Part shown: positions 9,416 through 18,234 of the stretch, in pieces
Numbering within the stretch: position 1 is the first letter of the stretch
How the letters are laid out: each line of letters starts with the position of its first letter
NCBI GenBank assembly: GCA_937975705.1
Contig: CALJTX010000034.1
Coordinates: 1-51,151, forward strand
Direction of reading: 5' to 3'
DNA length: 51,151 bases
Origin: an uncultured Flavobacteriia bacterium
Lineage (GTDB): Bacteria > Bacteroidota > Bacteroidia > Flavobacteriales_D > Crocinitomicaceae
The notes under the pieces: model-generated
The model's input: only the letters and a program-made list of their open reading frames with translations
The model's database searches: none
What the model was told of the DNA's origin: nothing
Program-made: the position numbers and the translations under genes

Positions 9416-10344
9416 GGTAAGGTAATTTCTAATTGGTATGCATATGGTTTAAAAGTTTGGAGCATTACTTTGCGTGAAGATGATGTTTGCCAAAAAACAC
9501 GTCTTGCTCCACAAAGATGCGCGATTTTAGCCAAAAAACTCCTAAAAGGGTAAATTTTGCCAATTTGATAACCTAGAGAAAGATAAGCCATGCCGTTTTT
9601 GGTCTCGAGTATGACGTAGGTATGGGAATAAGTAGGCAACGAAGATAAAACCGCCTGACTATAGAGCTGTGTATTCAAAATAGGCCAAGCTGCTGTATAA
9701 CTTTTGTGTCGCTTGAGCTGCCCTTTGACTGCCCCCCATTTGGCATTGTAATACTTTTTACTCTTGGGGTCCAGGGCGAAAAAGGTGTTGGACTCCGCAA
9801 AAACCTGACAGACATCGCTGTACATTGGGCCTTGATACGCAAAACGCTGATCGCCGTCTATGGATATATCTATCGGTGATCCTTCTTCGTTGTGCCAGCG
9901 AAATGCGTACTTGAAATAAGCTGTACAAACATGCGGTTGGTATTTGATTTGGTAAGCCCTCCCCGATGAGGCTGGCTCATTAATAACAAAAAGTTGCTTG
10001 AAACTATCCCCTGGGTCCAGGCTCCAAAACTGCATGTATTTGTGGTCTACGGCAGCAGAGTCTTGGAGCACTAAGTTGTAGGTGGTGTCTAGTGTCCACT
10101 TCATGGTTTGAGCGCGCTCATAGGCAAACACCTCAAACAAACCCATCCCAAGTTGCGGATGCCCAGGCACCAAAATACTATTGTTTAATACAGATTCATT
10201 TTTGATTTCTAATTCGAGCACTGTATACTGATCAGAAAGTGTGGGCACTTGCTTCAATGTCAGTCTGAGTTCTACAGGAAGTAGATCTGCACGCAGCAAA
10301 GAAATGCTACTTATAAATAGGATGCTCCAAATCAGTCGTTCCAC
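9412..10344 (-). CDS. Exported protein of unknown function
   Basis: A 310-residue protein starting with a hydrophobic signal segment (residues 3-19) and rich in aromatic and beta-forming residues. I recognise no domain. Visible features are an Ig-like stretch (YTVLELEIKNESVLNNS) near the start and a basic C-terminal region. The start is GTG at 10344, placed inside the last codons of the upstream MORN gene (13-base overlap). Translation therefore probably depends on ribosomes finishing that gene. It ends 4 bases inside the TPR gene. The arrangement implies that the three products work in one process at the envelope. Confidence 0.65.
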   Translation of the reverse strand: MERLIWSILFISSISLLRADLLPVELRLTLKQVPTLSDQYTVLELEIKNESVLNNSILVPGHPQLGMGLFEVFAYERAQTMKWTLDTTYNLVLQDSAAVDHKYMQFWSLDPGDSFKQLFVINEPASSGRAYQIKYQPHVCTAYFKYAFRWHNEEGSPIDISIDGDQRFAYQGPMYSDVCQVFAESNTFFALDPKSKKYYNAKWGAVKGQLKRHKSYTAAWPILNTQLYSQAVLSSLPTYSHTYVILETKNGMAYLSLGYQIGKIYPFRSFLAKIAHLCGARRVFWQTSSSRKVMLQTFKPYAYQLEITLP

Positions 10345-12251
10345 ATATAAAATTTAGGAGTGGTCAGTTGTTCGATATTCAGTTCTTCTTTGGTATACTG
10401 ATGATTAAATATTTCAATTTCCATATCTGGATAGATAATCAGTGTGAGAGAACTCGTCGCATAAGCACTTAAATCCATCCAAATCAGGTTGCCTTTGCGG
10501 CGCAAATTGATGCGCAGAAAATGATTGTATTCGCGCAGGTAGTTGTATTCTGTTTGCGGAAGCGGTTCAAATTGTTCGGGAATGAACCGATAAGCCAACT
10601 CAACTAGGGCCGCGATCTCTTTCTTGGAAAACTGAAGGGAGTCTATGCGTTGTATTTTGATCAGCCGGTCTAAGCCCTGTTTGGTTTCTAGAGTTAGACT
10701 AGGCAGGTCTTTTCTTTTATTGACCGATGCATATTTTGGATGAGGAATGCCCTTTTCATAATAGCGTTCAAAAATCAAGCGCCCTGTTGCATCGTATTCG
10801 CGACACCAACCATCTCTCAGACCTGCTGTATAGCTGTAAGCAAGCAATAACTTACCGGTTGAATCTAATTCTTGATAAGGGCCATGCAAGCTATCAGAAA
10901 TAGTATGTAAGGTGCGGGTTTTGATACCGTTTGACGCATAAAATTCTTTGTAGCATTCTTTGTTTTTGTAAAGCACCGTATTTTGTAGTTGGCCATTAGG
11001 GTAATATTGTTCTATAGACTGACTAAAAAAGCCATCTTGGCGGGTTTGAGCTATGAAAACACTTTCAGGTACTTTGTTAGGATACCATCGGCGGTTTTCG
11101 CGATAAGTATCCAAGCCCTTTTCCCTGTAAATTTCTAAACGCTGGGGGTCTCCATTGGCATAAAATTGTATCATGGTGGTGTCCTGTCCTTTTCGGTAGT
11201 CTCTTTTCCAATTTAATTGTCCGCTGTCATACCACCAAGTTTCAACGCCTTTGGTGCGTTCCAACATATAGATATCGACATCATGGGTCTTTCCCCCCTG
11301 AGGAGTCCACTCGCGCAAATAGCCTGTTCCGCTGACGTCAAGCACTTGCTCTAGCGTGAGCTGACCGTTGTCGGCCCATTCTTTTTTGTTGGGTTCAAAT
11401 GGATGCGCAGTTTCAAGATCATAGCGATACCAATAAGCCTGCTTTCCATTTGCATGCCAGCCCTTCCACAAACCGACTTGAATGCCATTTTCATATTTAC
11501 CCTCACTTTGTTTCAAACCATTCAAATGGAAACTCTTGTAAGCACCGTTTAACGCGCCATCTTTATAGTTGGCTTTCACTTTTACTTTTCCACTCTCAAA
11601 AAACTCGGTACTTGGACCGTGAAGGGAACTGTTTTCATGGTTTCCATTGCCAATAAATTGATGGTGTCGAACCTGTGTAAGTGCACCAGTAAACGCATCA
11701 TAAATTTTTTCTTCACCGATGGGCACCATCAAGTAGGTATAGCCATCGTCATCAACGGTATGCGGCGGATGCATGCTTTTGTCCGACTCGTTGAGCTCGT
11801 TGTAGCGGATCCAGGCATAGGTGCGCTCAAAGCGCTTGTGACCCGTAAGACCGTATTCGATGGATTTCATGCAACGGCGCCCACTTGCATCCAGATAAAT
11901 GATGTTGTGCGTTTGCAGCGGCCCGTTTTCATAGTATACCCGCTGATCAATGAGCAGCGAATCGCCGTCCCATAAAGAAAAATTGCTCTGAACTCGCGGG
12001 TTTCCTTCTAGCGTATTGCAGGTTTCTTCCACTAAATGCCCTTTCACAAAAACCCTGCGCTCATAGATTTTACCCATGTGCAAGGTCTGGCACACGCCTT
12101 CCCTGGGGGTTTGCAGGTCGTCGAGGTAATAAGTGGAGAAAAGGTAATGCCCTCCTTTTTTATTGGTAGGCTTGAATTCACAGTTGTCCTGCGCACTTGA
12201 AAATTGTGCTAAAAACAAAATTCCCAAGAAATAAGCGATCCTTAAATTCAT
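10332..12251 (-). CDS. Exported YwqK/MORN-repeat protein
   Basis: A 639-residue secreted protein with a signal peptide ending FSSAQ, then many imperfect copies of a repeat of about 22 residues of the form G.Y.nG...G.wk.wh.nGk. Clear copies include YKDGALNGAYKSFHLNGLKQ, ENGIQVGLWKGWHANGKQAY and AGLRDGWCREYDATGRL. This is the YwqK/MORN_2 architecture found widely in Bacteroidota, often labelled an antitoxin although no toxin is near here. The open frame continues upstream to a possible start at 12293, but the ATG at 12251 gives a proper signal peptide and was chosen. It is the first gene of the coupled set with the genes ending at 9412 and 8369. The C-terminal 130 residues are non-repetitive. 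Confidence 0.82.
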   Translation of the reverse strand: MNLRIAYFLGILFLAQFSSAQDNCEFKPTNKKGGHYLFSTYYLDDLQTPREGVCQTLHMGKIYERRVFVKGHLVEETCNTLEGNPRVQSNFSLWDGDSLLIDQRVYYENGPLQTHNIIYLDASGRRCMKSIEYGLTGHKRFERTYAWIRYNELNESDKSMHPPHTVDDDGYTYLMVPIGEEKIYDAFTGALTQVRHHQFIGNGNHENSSLHGPSTEFFESGKVKVKANYKDGALNGAYKSFHLNGLKQSEGKYENGIQVGLWKGWHANGKQAYWYRYDLETAHPFEPNKKEWADNGQLTLEQVLDVSGTGYLREWTPQGGKTHDVDIYMLERTKGVETWWYDSGQLNWKRDYRKGQDTTMIQFYANGDPQRLEIYREKGLDTYRENRRWYPNKVPESVFIAQTRQDGFFSQSIEQYYPNGQLQNTVLYKNKECYKEFYASNGIKTRTLHTISDSLHGPYQELDSTGKLLLAYSYTAGLRDGWCREYDATGRLIFERYYEKGIPHPKYASVNKRKDLPSLTLETKQGLDRLIKIQRIDSLQFSKKEIAALVELAYRFIPEQFEPLPQTEYNYLREYNHFLRINLRRKGNLIWMDLSAYATSSLTLIIYPDMEIEIFNHQYTKEELNIEQLTTPKFYMWND

Positions 12252-12255
12252 ATGT

Positions 12256-12272
12256 TGCGCCAACTTGACGCA
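12256..12272. repeat. Imperfect palindrome just upstream of the MORN gene start
   Basis: TGCGCCAAcTTGACGCA has 8-base arms around one central base with one mismatched pair. It sits 4 bases upstream of the ATG at 12251 on the reverse strand. It could be an operator or could hide the start region of the mRNA, but one site alone proves nothing. Confidence 0.3.
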
Positions 12273-12312
12273 TAAATTTCGGAATAATAACACGAATTAC
12301 GAAAAACCAATT

Positions 12313-12906
12313 CTATTTAATGGCAAGCACTTGTATTGTAGCTGAAGCACCATTGTGATAAGCGCCTTCATGAACTTCTCGAAACACTTTTTCAATTTGA
12401 TATGCATCAAATTGATTACCAAGTAATTCTTCGAGCTCCTCAATAGTGTATAATAGATCGGGATGCTGTGGGCCACCAGTGCCAAAGCGCAATTGTTCTT
12501 GGTCATAAACCTCGATGATCAATTTGCCACCTGGCTTGAGTGCTGCGTAAATTTGAGGCCAGATGTATTGCTTAACCTTATTTGGAAAGTGTGCAAAGAT
12601 GCCAACTATGAGGTCCCAAGAATTTCCTTCTAATTTGACTTCCCCGAGGTCAGCACAAACACAAGTAACCCCTACCCCATTTTGCGCAGCCAATTGGCTA
12701 GTTTTTTTCAATCCTTCTTCTGAATAATCTATACAAGTAACTTCATTTCCAAGACCCGCCAAATAAACACCATTGCGACCTTCACCTTCTGCCAAGCACA
12801 ATACTTTTAAATCGGATCCAATTTGTTGCGCTTTTAAAAAATCATTGGGTGTAGTTCCGTAGGCATAATGCGCTTCGTTGTAGCGTTCATTCCAGAATTC
12901 TTTCAT
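12313..12906 (-). CDS. SAM-dependent class I methyltransferase (TehB/thiopurine-type)
   Basis: A 197-residue cytosolic methyltransferase. FWNERYNEAHYAYGTTPNDF at the start is typical of the TehB/TPMT-like group. Motif I is VLCLAEGEGRNGVYLA (residues 35-50), followed by the acidic VTCIDYSEEGL that binds the ribose of SAM, and then LIVGIFAHFP and LKPGGKLIIEVYDQEQL. Members methylate small molecules, such as tellurite, thiols or thiopurines; the substrate cannot be read from sequence. Its start overlaps the end of the upstream kelch/T9SS gene by 4 bases (ATGA), so it is probably co-transcribed with it, although no functional link is apparent. Confidence 0.85.
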   Translation of the reverse strand: MKEFWNERYNEAHYAYGTTPNDFLKAQQIGSDLKVLCLAEGEGRNGVYLAGLGNEVTCIDYSEEGLKKTSQLAAQNGVGVTCVCADLGEVKLEGNSWDLIVGIFAHFPNKVKQYIWPQIYAALKPGGKLIIEVYDQEQLRFGTGGPQHPDLLYTIEELEELLGNQFDAYQIEKVFREVHEGAYHNGASATIQVLAIK

Positions 12907-14525
12907 TCGATTTTCAGTTGTTTGGTAAGTACTTGTTGATCGTTGAAAATGAGTTGTACGGTATAGCTTCCGGGTTGTAAGCCAAGGGCTTTTAAATCGA
13001 GGGTTTTCTTGGTGTTTTTGATTTTTTCGTAATATACCTCGTGTACCAACTTCCCGTTGGCATCAGTGATAAAACACTCCACACTTGCTTTCTGACTGAG
13101 TTCAAACTCCAGAAAAACCACCTCTTTTGACGGATTCGGATACAAATTCACTTTTGAAATAAGTTGAGGACTTTCCACTTCTATGGCACCAATATTGGTT
13201 CTTCTCAACCAAACCTCATAAATTACAGCATTGGCATCCGTTACACCCGTATTATTGTTAGTAAAAGGATTTAGGCTTCCACTTTTGATGCCGCCAACTA
13301 CATGCCCAATCAAGACTGAATCTCCACTTAGCGCCGAAAGATCGATAATTTCGGAAGCGTAGTGCGGCACTTGTTCTAAATGAATAAACTCGGCGCTGGC
13401 CCCAAGTAAAGCAGGCATTTCTGTACCTAACACATATTCTTGATAGGCTCCATCAAGGCCCTGAGCCAAGCGACTAATTGTACGTACAAAAGGTACATTA
13501 GGATCATTGAGTAGTGTACCATTTTGGTAGTAATACTGACTAATGCCACCTAAGAATAAATGGTGCATGGTTTGGGTGGCGCTGTCGTACAAACTGAACT
13601 TACACGAATGGTAATTGCTCAAGTACTGACTAAATCCATTGACTGCGGTGTGGCCGCTACTTTTGATTTCTACAGGATACAAAAAAGGCAAGTCTGCATT
13701 GATTTGAAACACGCCAGATGAAATGAGATAGCCGACTTCTCCGTTCGGAAAAATATGTGGAACCAAGTTATAATCTCTCCGATGTAAATTGACCTGATCA
13801 GTGACCAATTGGTAATTGAGCACTGCTAGCGCTTGCCCCGGCGCACTTAACTCAAACTTTTGAAGTCCATCCACATAAGCTTGCACAAACGTTGGATTAT
13901 TCATGGGGTTGTAACGCCCGTCAAATCGATGACCGCCCACTAAATAATATTGGCTACCAATTTTGCCGATGTTTCCACCTGTTACTGCAAATCTATCGTC
14001 TTGGATCTGTTCGAAATATGGTGTAATGGTTGTATTGGCTAAAACAGCGCTTATCAACCCATCTAAATCAATTCTTGTGAGATATGGAAAAGTAATATGG
14101 TCATTAGCCGAATTGCTATAGGCATAGCCACCGGCTAAAAGCAAAGAATTGCCATCTTGGTAAAAATTCATGTTGGTGCTCTGCAATTGTTCTTGCAAGG
14201 TAACGCTCAATTCCGCTAAGGTCCTAGACCAATATTGCTTGGTTTGCAAATCGAGTACCTGTAAGATTTGGTTATTGAGACTCGCCGGAAAAGCATTGAA
14301 TGGTTGGCGCGCGTGGATACCGTCTGGCCTTCCGCCAATCAACAAAACCTTACCATTGAGCTGCCCGTAGGCAAATGAATGTAAACCGCTGAAGCCGGCA
14401 ATTGAATCCGCTTTCAGCACAACTTCAAAAGGAAAATTACCAGTTTGGGAAAATGTCTTTTGCGTAAATGTGATGTAGCTCCCAAAAACAATAAGGGGAA
14501 TTATTTTAAATTTTAAATAATTCAT
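12903..14525 (-). CDS. Secreted kelch/galactose-oxidase-like beta-propeller with T9SS type A sorting domain
   Basis: A 540-residue exported protein with a signal peptide of about 27 residues (ending KTFSQ). Kelch-like blades follow, with Gly-Gly turns in GKVLLIGGRPDG, NSLLLAGGYAYSN, YYLVGGHRFDGRYNPM and HHLFLGGISQYY, indicating a beta propeller that binds a ligand or glycan. The C-terminus (VNLYPNPSKEVVFLEF to LKIE) is a type A T9SS sorting domain, so the protein is exported across the outer membrane. It starts 36 bases downstream of the TauE gene stop and may be read from the sulfur operon or from its own promoter in that AT-rich gap. No catalytic residues were recognised. Confidence 0.82.
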   Translation of the reverse strand: MNYLKFKIIPLIVFGSYITFTQKTFSQTGNFPFEVVLKADSIAGFSGLHSFAYGQLNGKVLLIGGRPDGIHARQPFNAFPASLNNQILQVLDLQTKQYWSRTLAELSVTLQEQLQSTNMNFYQDGNSLLLAGGYAYSNSANDHITFPYLTRIDLDGLISAVLANTTITPYFEQIQDDRFAVTGGNIGKIGSQYYLVGGHRFDGRYNPMNNPTFVQAYVDGLQKFELSAPGQALAVLNYQLVTDQVNLHRRDYNLVPHIFPNGEVGYLISSGVFQINADLPFLYPVEIKSSGHTAVNGFSQYLSNYHSCKFSLYDSATQTMHHLFLGGISQYYYQNGTLLNDPNVPFVRTISRLAQGLDGAYQEYVLGTEMPALLGASAEFIHLEQVPHYASEIIDLSALSGDSVLIGHVVGGIKSGSLNPFTNNNTGVTDANAVIYEVWLRRTNIGAIEVESPQLISKVNLYPNPSKEVVFLEFELSQKASVECFITDANGKLVHEVYYEKIKNTKKTLDLKALGLQPGSYTVQLIFNDQQVLTKQLKIE

Positions 14526-14561
14526 AAATAGCTAATTAACATATATTAATTAAACTTTTAC

Positions 14562-15395
14562 TCAATGAGAAATAGCGCTAGGAAATGCCAATTCTTTGAC
14601 AATGATATAAATGCCCATGACCAACACAAACCAACCAAATCCTTTTTTAAGTGCAGCGCCATCCACTTTCTTTGACAGCTGATTGCCGACAAAAATACCC
14701 ATAACAGCTAACGCAGTTACCACAGACAAGAGTGTCCAATCTATTTTATCAGCGTTCTCCATGACGTCGCCCGTAAAACCAATTAAAGACTTGGCACCGA
14801 TGATCAATAAGCTCGTGCCTACCGCTTGTTTCATCGGTAATTTACTGAGCATCACCAAAGCCGGAATGATCAAGAATCCTCCGCCGGCACCCACCAAACC
14901 AGTCAAGACACCCACCACGCTTCCTTCTAATAAAATCATGGGGTAATTGAACACGCGTGGCTCAACCGTTGCCTGCGCTTCTTTTTTCTGATCTCTGATC
15001 ATTGAAACCGAAGCCGCAACCATGAGCACTGCAAATAAAATCATCATGGCCAGTGCTTTGGTTACTGAAACACCCGCAATTTCAAAAAGAGTTGCCGGGA
15101 TTGCCGGAACCAACACCTTTCGAGTCAAGAAAACAGCAATTATGGAGGGAATACCAAAGACAAGCGCCGTTTTGAGGTCGATCAGACCCGATTTGTATTT
15201 AGGAAAAGCGCCCACCAAACTACTCAAACCCACAATGAAAAGGGAATAAGCCGTGGCGAGAACAGGGTCAACATTGAAAAGGTAAACAAGTACGGGAACG
15301 GTTAAAATAGAACCGCCGCCGCCAATAAGACCAAGTGAAATGCCAATTACGGTGCTTGATAATAAGCCAAAAATAGTAAGTAAGTCAAAAGTCAT
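14562..15395 (-). CDS. Sulfite exporter TauE/SafE family permease
   Basis: A 277-residue inner-membrane protein with about eight hydrophobic segments arranged as two repeats, each starting with a Gly-rich helix: ISLGLIGGGGSILTVPVLVY and LTGLVGAGGGFLIIPALVML. These are the signature motifs of the TauE/SafE (DUF81) family, whose members move sulfite, sulfoacetate or other small anions out of the cell. The ATG at 15395 was preferred to a TTG two codons earlier. It is the last gene of the run beginning at 20223, with a 9-base gap to the porin gene. The context of persulfide oxidation and thiosulfate genes supports sulfite or thiosulfate as substrate. Confidence 0.9.
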   Translation of the reverse strand: MTFDLLTIFGLLSSTVIGISLGLIGGGGSILTVPVLVYLFNVDPVLATAYSLFIVGLSSLVGAFPKYKSGLIDLKTALVFGIPSIIAVFLTRKVLVPAIPATLFEIAGVSVTKALAMMILFAVLMVAASVSMIRDQKKEAQATVEPRVFNYPMILLEGSVVGVLTGLVGAGGGFLIIPALVMLSKLPMKQAVGTSLLIIGAKSLIGFTGDVMENADKIDWTLLSVVTALAVMGIFVGNQLSKKVDGAALKKGFGWFVLVMGIYIIVKELAFPSAISH

Positions 15396-15404
15396 GATCA
15401 AAAG

Positions 15405-16853
15405 TTAAAAGTGATAGTTTAAGACAAAATTGGTCAATAATAAATTCACCTTATTGAATTGGTATTTTGGGTTATTGTATATTTCACCAATACCGTATTT
15501 GCAAACCAACAACAACTGCCCTTCTAGTCCATGCATGAGTTGCTCTAGCTTTATTCTTAAATCTAGATTTGCTTGTAAATAACTAGGCATACCATATTTA
15601 TTCAGCGCAAAGTCTTTCACATCTGGCAATTGAAAATACCCAATCGATAAACCCGACTTTTTAAAAATTGAAGCTGCGTCTTGATTTTCTATCTTCAGAA
15701 CAAATGCATGTACATCTCCAAAACCCTCATTGCGTTCGCGCGGCATAAACGTAAAGAAAGGATCTCTGCCCCATTCTCTCGGAAACAAATAACGACCCTC
15801 GGCAGTAATGCGATTGTAATTGATGGAGTAATGCCATTTTGCAAATTCAAACCGCGAACGAAAACCAAAGGTCATCGATTTAGAGCCTTTTGCAATATAA
15901 GTCATTGATTGATCCTCGTTACCACCCTCTCCAAGCGCCCATTGCCTCATCATTTGTGCACTATTAGACCAAACAAACTTACCCGCCTTTTGAGCATGTT
16001 GGACTTGATGAAAAGTACTATTAAATAAACCTGGTAAATGGTAATCCCAGGCCTGATATTCTATATTAGTGGCTGGTTTCCAGGTAATTGATGCAACTCC
16101 AATATAAGGGAGTTTGATATGACCTCTAAAATGTGCCGGAACCCCAAATACATCTACACCTTGACCATAAATTCCGATTGACTCAGCACCATTGTACCAT
16201 TTTGAAGTTCCTCTTGGCGACACACCGCTTAACATACCGAGCTGCAGTTTAACTTTCTTTATAAAACTTTGCTCAAACCATACGCCAGCAACAGCAGTTG
16301 GTCGCATGCGTCCGTCTTGTTGATTGATCAGTGGGGTATTGATAAATTGTCTACCCGCTTGAATCCAACCATCCTTAAATTGATATTTTACATATAACTC
16401 TTCAAGTCTAGAAAATTCCTTCTGACTAGAGGGGGCCGTGTGATCAAACAATCCTATTTCATAGCGGTTAATCCCTCCTGTGGTAGGATCTGGTAGCTGC
16501 AAATTACTAGATCCAATATTGAAATGTGTGTAGCCCCCCAATCCGAATTGTACTCCATGATATAAATTTGATTGATACCGCAAGCCAACACCAATTGCAT
16601 TTGCATAATAATCAGTCAATGCACCTTCATTGGTTGTCTGACTAAAGAAGTAACGCATATTAAAACTCGTTTTACCGTTGAGAATGGCATTTCTTAAACT
16701 CATTGAATCCGCTGCTGATTTCGATTGAGCATAAAGATTAAAATGAACAACAGCCACCAGAAAAAAGACTAAAGAAATCTTTTTTTTGTAGTTCAGATGA
16801 ATCGCAAAGACTGGTTTTAAAAAATCAAAAATAAATTTACAAATGCTCATCAT
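15405..16853 (-). CDS. Outer-membrane OprD-like porin
   Basis: A 482-residue protein with an N-terminal signal segment (hydrophobic residues 28-41, ending LYAQ). It then has alternating aromatic/polar strands throughout and a C-terminal Phe (LTNFVLNYHF), the classic end of an outer-membrane beta barrel. The early segment RNAILNGKTSFNMRYFFSQT and the strand with RLEELYVKYQFKDGWIQAGRQ match the OprD-type outer-membrane porins annotated in Bacteroidota. It lies in the sulfur operon, overlapping the tsdA stop by 4 bases, so a role in passage of thiosulfate or another sulfur anion is inferred from context. An internal start close to the hydrophobic segment is possible. Confidence 0.8.
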   Translation of the reverse strand: MMSICKFIFDFLKPVFAIHLNYKKKISLVFFLVAVVHFNLYAQSKSAADSMSLRNAILNGKTSFNMRYFFSQTTNEGALTDYYANAIGVGLRYQSNLYHGVQFGLGGYTHFNIGSSNLQLPDPTTGGINRYEIGLFDHTAPSSQKEFSRLEELYVKYQFKDGWIQAGRQFINTPLINQQDGRMRPTAVAGVWFEQSFIKKVKLQLGMLSGVSPRGTSKWYNGAESIGIYGQGVDVFGVPAHFRGHIKLPYIGVASITWKPATNIEYQAWDYHLPGLFNSTFHQVQHAQKAGKFVWSNSAQMMRQWALGEGGNEDQSMTYIAKGSKSMTFGFRSRFEFAKWHYSINYNRITAEGRYLFPREWGRDPFFTFMPRERNEGFGDVHAFVLKIENQDAASIFKKSGLSIGYFQLPDVKDFALNKYGMPSYLQANLDLRIKLEQLMHGLEGQLLLVCKYGIGEIYNNPKYQFNKVNLLLTNFVLNYHF

Positions 16854-17803
16854 TTAGGTTTTTTCATTGCCGTAAAAGGACCATATTTATGTTGCTGCTC
16901 AGAAAAGGCATCGACATAAGGACCAAACGGATGGTCTATTGGTTTTTTAGATATATCTGGCCAATCTTTAGGTACTGCTTTGTGTGGCCTTGGCTTGCTT
17001 TCAATGTAGGCGGCAACATCCCAGGCGTCTTCGTCGCTTAATTCAGGCGCATCATGACTTACACCAAGTGGCATGTTATACTTCACGTATTTTGCCATAT
17101 TAGAAATACGACTCAAGCCTGCAGCATCATTGAAGCTATGCTTACCCCAAAGCGGCGGATACACATAAGACTGCCCAATGCCGTCAATGATGCCTTGTCC
17201 ATTGATTTGATGGCAACTTGCACAACGCAACTCATACACGACTTTCCCCCTTTGAGGATCTGCAGCACGGCTTAAAAAAGGAAGGTCTTTGAAACCAGAA
17301 CCTGCTGCCTTTTCACCTTTTGGTACGTTTTCTCCTAAAAACTTCATGTAAGCGACCATGGCCCGCATTTCTTTGCTGTTTTCAGCCAGGGCTTTGCCAT
17401 TTAAACTGCGCTCAAAACAATCGTTGATGCGTTTTTCAATGCTTTCCATTTTACCACTACGCGCTCTCACTTTCGGATAGGTAGAGGCAACAGAACCGTA
17501 ATTATTTCCAAATGGCTTTGTGCCGGCATCTAAATGACAATTTTGACAATTCATGCCATTTGTCTGCTGTGCAATCCGACCTTTTGGGCCGAGGTAGTAG
17601 GCCGTATAGATAATAAGGTCTCGACCATATAGTACCTCGTCAGATTTTTTTTCATCCGCGATTTTAAAAACATCAGCGGGTTGCCAAAAGGCGCTCACTG
17701 GCACAGACTGAATCATTTCTGTATCCAGTTGATCCGTTTCATTTGTTGAGCACGACACCAATGCAAGCGAAATAAATACAAAAGGATAGGTAAAGAATTT
17801 CAT
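16850..17803 (-). CDS. tsdA: TsdA-type dihaem cytochrome c (thiosulfate dehydrogenase/tetrathionate reductase), lipoprotein
   Basis: A 317-residue exported dihaem cytochrome. A lipoprotein signal ends in LALVSC (Cys18). Haem 1 is CQNCH (86-90) and haem 2 is CASCH (194-198). Between them KRINDCFERSLNG carries Cys129, which matches the Cys axial haem ligand that marks TsdA; VKYNMP (Met244) is a candidate second haem 2 ligand. TsdA couples two thiosulfates to tetrathionate or does the reverse. The open frame runs upstream to 18160, but that part overlaps the neighbouring membrane gene in another frame; the ATG at 17803 gives a proper lipoprotein signal. Direction of the reaction in vivo cannot be told. 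It sits in the sulfur operon, 14 bases after the transporter half-gene. Confidence 0.88.
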   Translation of the reverse strand: MKFFTYPFVFISLALVSCSTNETDQLDTEMIQSVPVSAFWQPADVFKIADEKKSDEVLYGRDLIIYTAYYLGPKGRIAQQTNGMNCQNCHLDAGTKPFGNNYGSVASTYPKVRARSGKMESIEKRINDCFERSLNGKALAENSKEMRAMVAYMKFLGENVPKGEKAAGSGFKDLPFLSRAADPQRGKVVYELRCASCHQINGQGIIDGIGQSYVYPPLWGKHSFNDAAGLSRISNMAKYVKYNMPLGVSHDAPELSDEDAWDVAAYIESKPRPHKAVPKDWPDISKKPIDHPFGPYVDAFSEQQHKYGPFTAMKKPK

Positions 17804-17817
17804 CAGCTTCACTTCAA

Positions 17818-18231
17818 TTAATGAGGAAGTTTGCTTTGAAAGACACCATAAAGATAAGTGCCAACTGATGCAAAGAAAACTACAACGATAAAACTCAAGT
17901 AACCATAACCTATATTTACTACCATTGGACCGGGACAAGCGCCACTCAAGGCCCATCCAAGACCAAAAATTGTCCCGCCTAGTAAATAGCGCCAAAAACC
18001 TTTTTCTTTTGGTGTAAATACGATTTTGGACTTGGAATAATCCTTCCAATGGTTCTTTTTGATCAGTGCCGTTCCGATAATACCCAAAACAACGGCAGTA
18101 CCAATGATGCCATACATATGAAAACTTTGGAAGCGAAACATCTCTTGGATACGGTACCAACTCAAGGCCTGAGATTTGGCCATTACAATGCCGAACAATA
18201 CGCCGACTAATAAAAACTTAATGAATTTCAT
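17818..18231 (-). CDS. YeeE/YedE-type (DUF6691) transporter half, C-terminal piece
   Basis: A 137-residue membrane protein with four hydrophobic segments. It carries the motif GLGWALSGACPGPMV (Cys99), matching the C-terminal Cys motif of YeeE/YedE (TsuA) thiosulfate transporters, which pass thiosulfate along conserved cysteines. In many bacteria this transporter is split into two consecutive genes, as here. The partner piece ends 3 bases upstream. Expected role: half of an inner-membrane thiosulfate (or similar sulfur compound) channel. Its product should be needed in equal amount to its partner, consistent with the tight spacing. Confidence 0.88.
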   Translation of the reverse strand: MKFIKFLLVGVLFGIVMAKSQALSWYRIQEMFRFQSFHMYGIIGTAVVLGIIGTALIKKNHWKDYSKSKIVFTPKEKGFWRYLLGGTIFGLGWALSGACPGPMVVNIGYGYLSFIVVVFFASVGTYLYGVFQSKLPH

Positions 18232-18234
18232 GGC

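Noticed and set aside
11399..11975. Forward-strand open frames over the MORN gene
   Set aside because: They lie wholly antisense to a protein with clear repeats and a signal peptide, and show no recognisable domain.
10332..12251. YwqK family label as a toxin-antitoxin system
   Set aside because: The protein is exported, carries MORN-type repeats, and there is no toxin-like gene beside it; the same holds for 47268-48182.
17804..18160. N-terminal extension of the TsdA reading frame to a possible start at 18160
   Set aside because: It overlaps the DUF6691 transporter gene in another frame, has unlikely composition, and would bury the clear lipoprotein signal that starts at 17803.
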